A DNA stretch of 7,954 bases from Rikenella microfusus (lineage in GTDB: Bacteria > Bacteroidota > Bacteroidia > Bacteroidales > SZUA-534): the NCBI GenBank assembly GCA_020719105.1, contig DYQV01000031.1:6339-14292 (forward strand), given 5' to 3'. The notes under the pieces are model-generated. The model saw only the letters and a list, made by a program, of their open reading frames with translations, searched no databases and had not been told where the DNA came from. Shown here one piece after another: positions 7,316 to 7,954 of the stretch (its first letter is position 1; every line of letters starts with the position of its first letter). A program made the translations under genes and the position numbers.

Positions 7316-7789
7316 TTATCCAAAGAAAGCATCTGGTCCTGGATAATATAACTTTTTGATTGCCAACTCCTGTGGAAAAATCCGATAATAAACCAATGCT
7401 TCTGAGCTTAATTCTCCTTCCTGGTTAAATAATTGGGTATGAACTGTAATACTCTTCTTATCACTCCCTTTTATAATACCTACCAATTTTACTTCCCTTC
7501 CATCGGTAGGCACCGGTTTGTAAAAGTTGATATCCATTTTTGATGTCATTCCGGCTGTTTTTCCTTTTATATATACTACCCAACTGGCTAATTCATCGTG
7601 CAAGGTAGAATGAATCCCACCATGCAAGGTATCTATATAACCTTGAAAGGAACTTTCAGCTTTCCAGAAACTAATAATTTGTTCTCCATCCTCAAAAAAT
7701 CGCATTTTTAATCCAAATGGATGTGCTGAGTCACAACCAAAGCAATGAAAAATATTGGCATTTTGCCATGGATTTATAATTTCCCTCAT
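7316..7789 (-). CDS. PaaI-like hotdog-fold thioesterase
   Basis: A 157-residue protein when started at the ATG ending at 7789. A longer frame with an ATG at 7855 adds 22 residues (MGSYSWYIFNRYFHSF...) that look like translated intergenic DNA and overlap a promoter-like motif, so the shorter start is preferred. The N-terminus has the family's HCFGCDSAHPFGLKMRF segment (residues 15-31) with a CxxC pair. The hotdog core follows: SFQGYIDTLHGGIHSTLHDELASW (about 47-70) carries the HGG loop (H56-G58) and acidic D65/E66 on the central helix, the usual catalytic region. MTSKMDINFYKPVP (81-94) is the next strand pair. It probably hydrolyses an acyl-CoA thioester in the cytoplasm; the substrate is unknown. 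It lies upstream of the flavodiiron gene on the same strand with a 114-bp gap containing a separate promoter box, so it is probably its own transcription unit. Confidence 0.9.
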   Translation of the reverse strand: MREIINPWQNANIFHCFGCDSAHPFGLKMRFFEDGEQIISFWKAESSFQGYIDTLHGGIHSTLHDELASWVVYIKGKTAGMTSKMDINFYKPVPTDGREVKLVGIIKGSDKKSITVHTQLFNQEGELSSEALVYYRIFPQELAIKKLYYPGPDAFFG

Positions 7790-7814
7790 GTTACTAAATT
7801 TTGATTTGAATGAG

Positions 7815-7841
7815 TGAAAATAGCGATTAAAAATATACCAA
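7815..7841 (-). promoter_or_regulatory. Candidate promoter for the thioesterase gene
   Basis: On the minus strand a TTG (7839-7841) is followed after 16 bases by TATTTTCA (7815-7822), which matches seven of eight positions of TAnnTTTG. It sits 25 bases upstream of the preferred ATG at 7789 and inside the longer alternative reading frame, which supports the shorter start. The match is imperfect and the region is AT-rich. Confidence 0.4.
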
Positions 7842-7916
7842 CTATAACTCCCCAAAAATTTCCAAATTTATTTTCACCTTAAATCCGCAGATAAACTTCT
7901 AATTAACCCGCTTTAT

Positions 7917-7944
7917 TCATACCTGAGCACAGCGAAAGGTGTGA
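7917..7944. repeat. Short REP-like palindrome near the window edge
   Basis: TCATACCT (7917-7924) and AGGTGTGA (7937-7944) form an 8-bp inverted repeat (seven Watson-Crick pairs and one G-T) around the loop GAGCACAGCGAA. The loop and stem recall the family of short CTGAG..CGAA palindromes scattered between genes in Bacteroidota genomes. It is more GC-rich than the DNA around it. It may continue past the window end, since GCACA (7926-7930) can also pair with TGTGC (7946-7950). Confidence 0.4.
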
Positions 7945-7954
7945 ATGTGCGATG

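Overview
The window looks like a piece of a Bacteroidota chromosome. It is AT-rich, one protein carries a type IX secretion (T9SS) C-terminal sorting domain, and at least one gene has a promoter -7 box of the Bacteroidota form TAnnTTTG. A TPR/coiled-coil/SpoIIE-phosphatase fusion of a kind common in that phylum is also present. No rRNA, tRNA, CRISPR array or transposase gene was seen.

Layout. Positions 1-1464 (+) hold the 3' part of a secreted protein with a MAM-like jelly-roll domain, an Omp28-like thioredoxin-fold domain and a T9SS type A sorting domain. It converges on a block of minus-strand genes. The convergent gap (1465-1682) is almost filled by an imperfect palindrome of about 155-160 bp with 16-bp terminal inverted repeats, probably a MITE-like element.

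Reading the minus-strand block from its upstream (right-hand) end: a hotdog-fold PaaI-like thioesterase (7316-7789); an FprA-type flavodiiron protein (6005-7201); a small SiaC/DUF1987 regulatory phosphoprotein (5581-5970) 34 bp behind it; a hairpin-plus-T-run terminator; a membrane-anchored TPR/coiled-coil/SpoIIE (PP2C) phosphatase (3755-5488); and 32 bp later an exported protein of about six Ig-like OmpL47-type repeats (1683-3722).

How the genes may work together. The SiaC-like protein and the PP2C phosphatase next to it match two parts of the Pseudomonas SiaABCD signalling module, in which the phosphatase SiaA dephosphorylates SiaC and the kinase SiaB phosphorylates it. The likely phospho-acceptor motif NTSTSK is intact. 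No SiaB-like kinase and no diguanylate cyclase lie in the window, so partner and output are unknown. The phosphatase gene is probably co-transcribed with the Ig-repeat surface or periplasmic protein. The flavodiiron protein, a likely O2 or NO reductase, may share a transcript with the SiaC-like gene. These functional links are inference from gene order.
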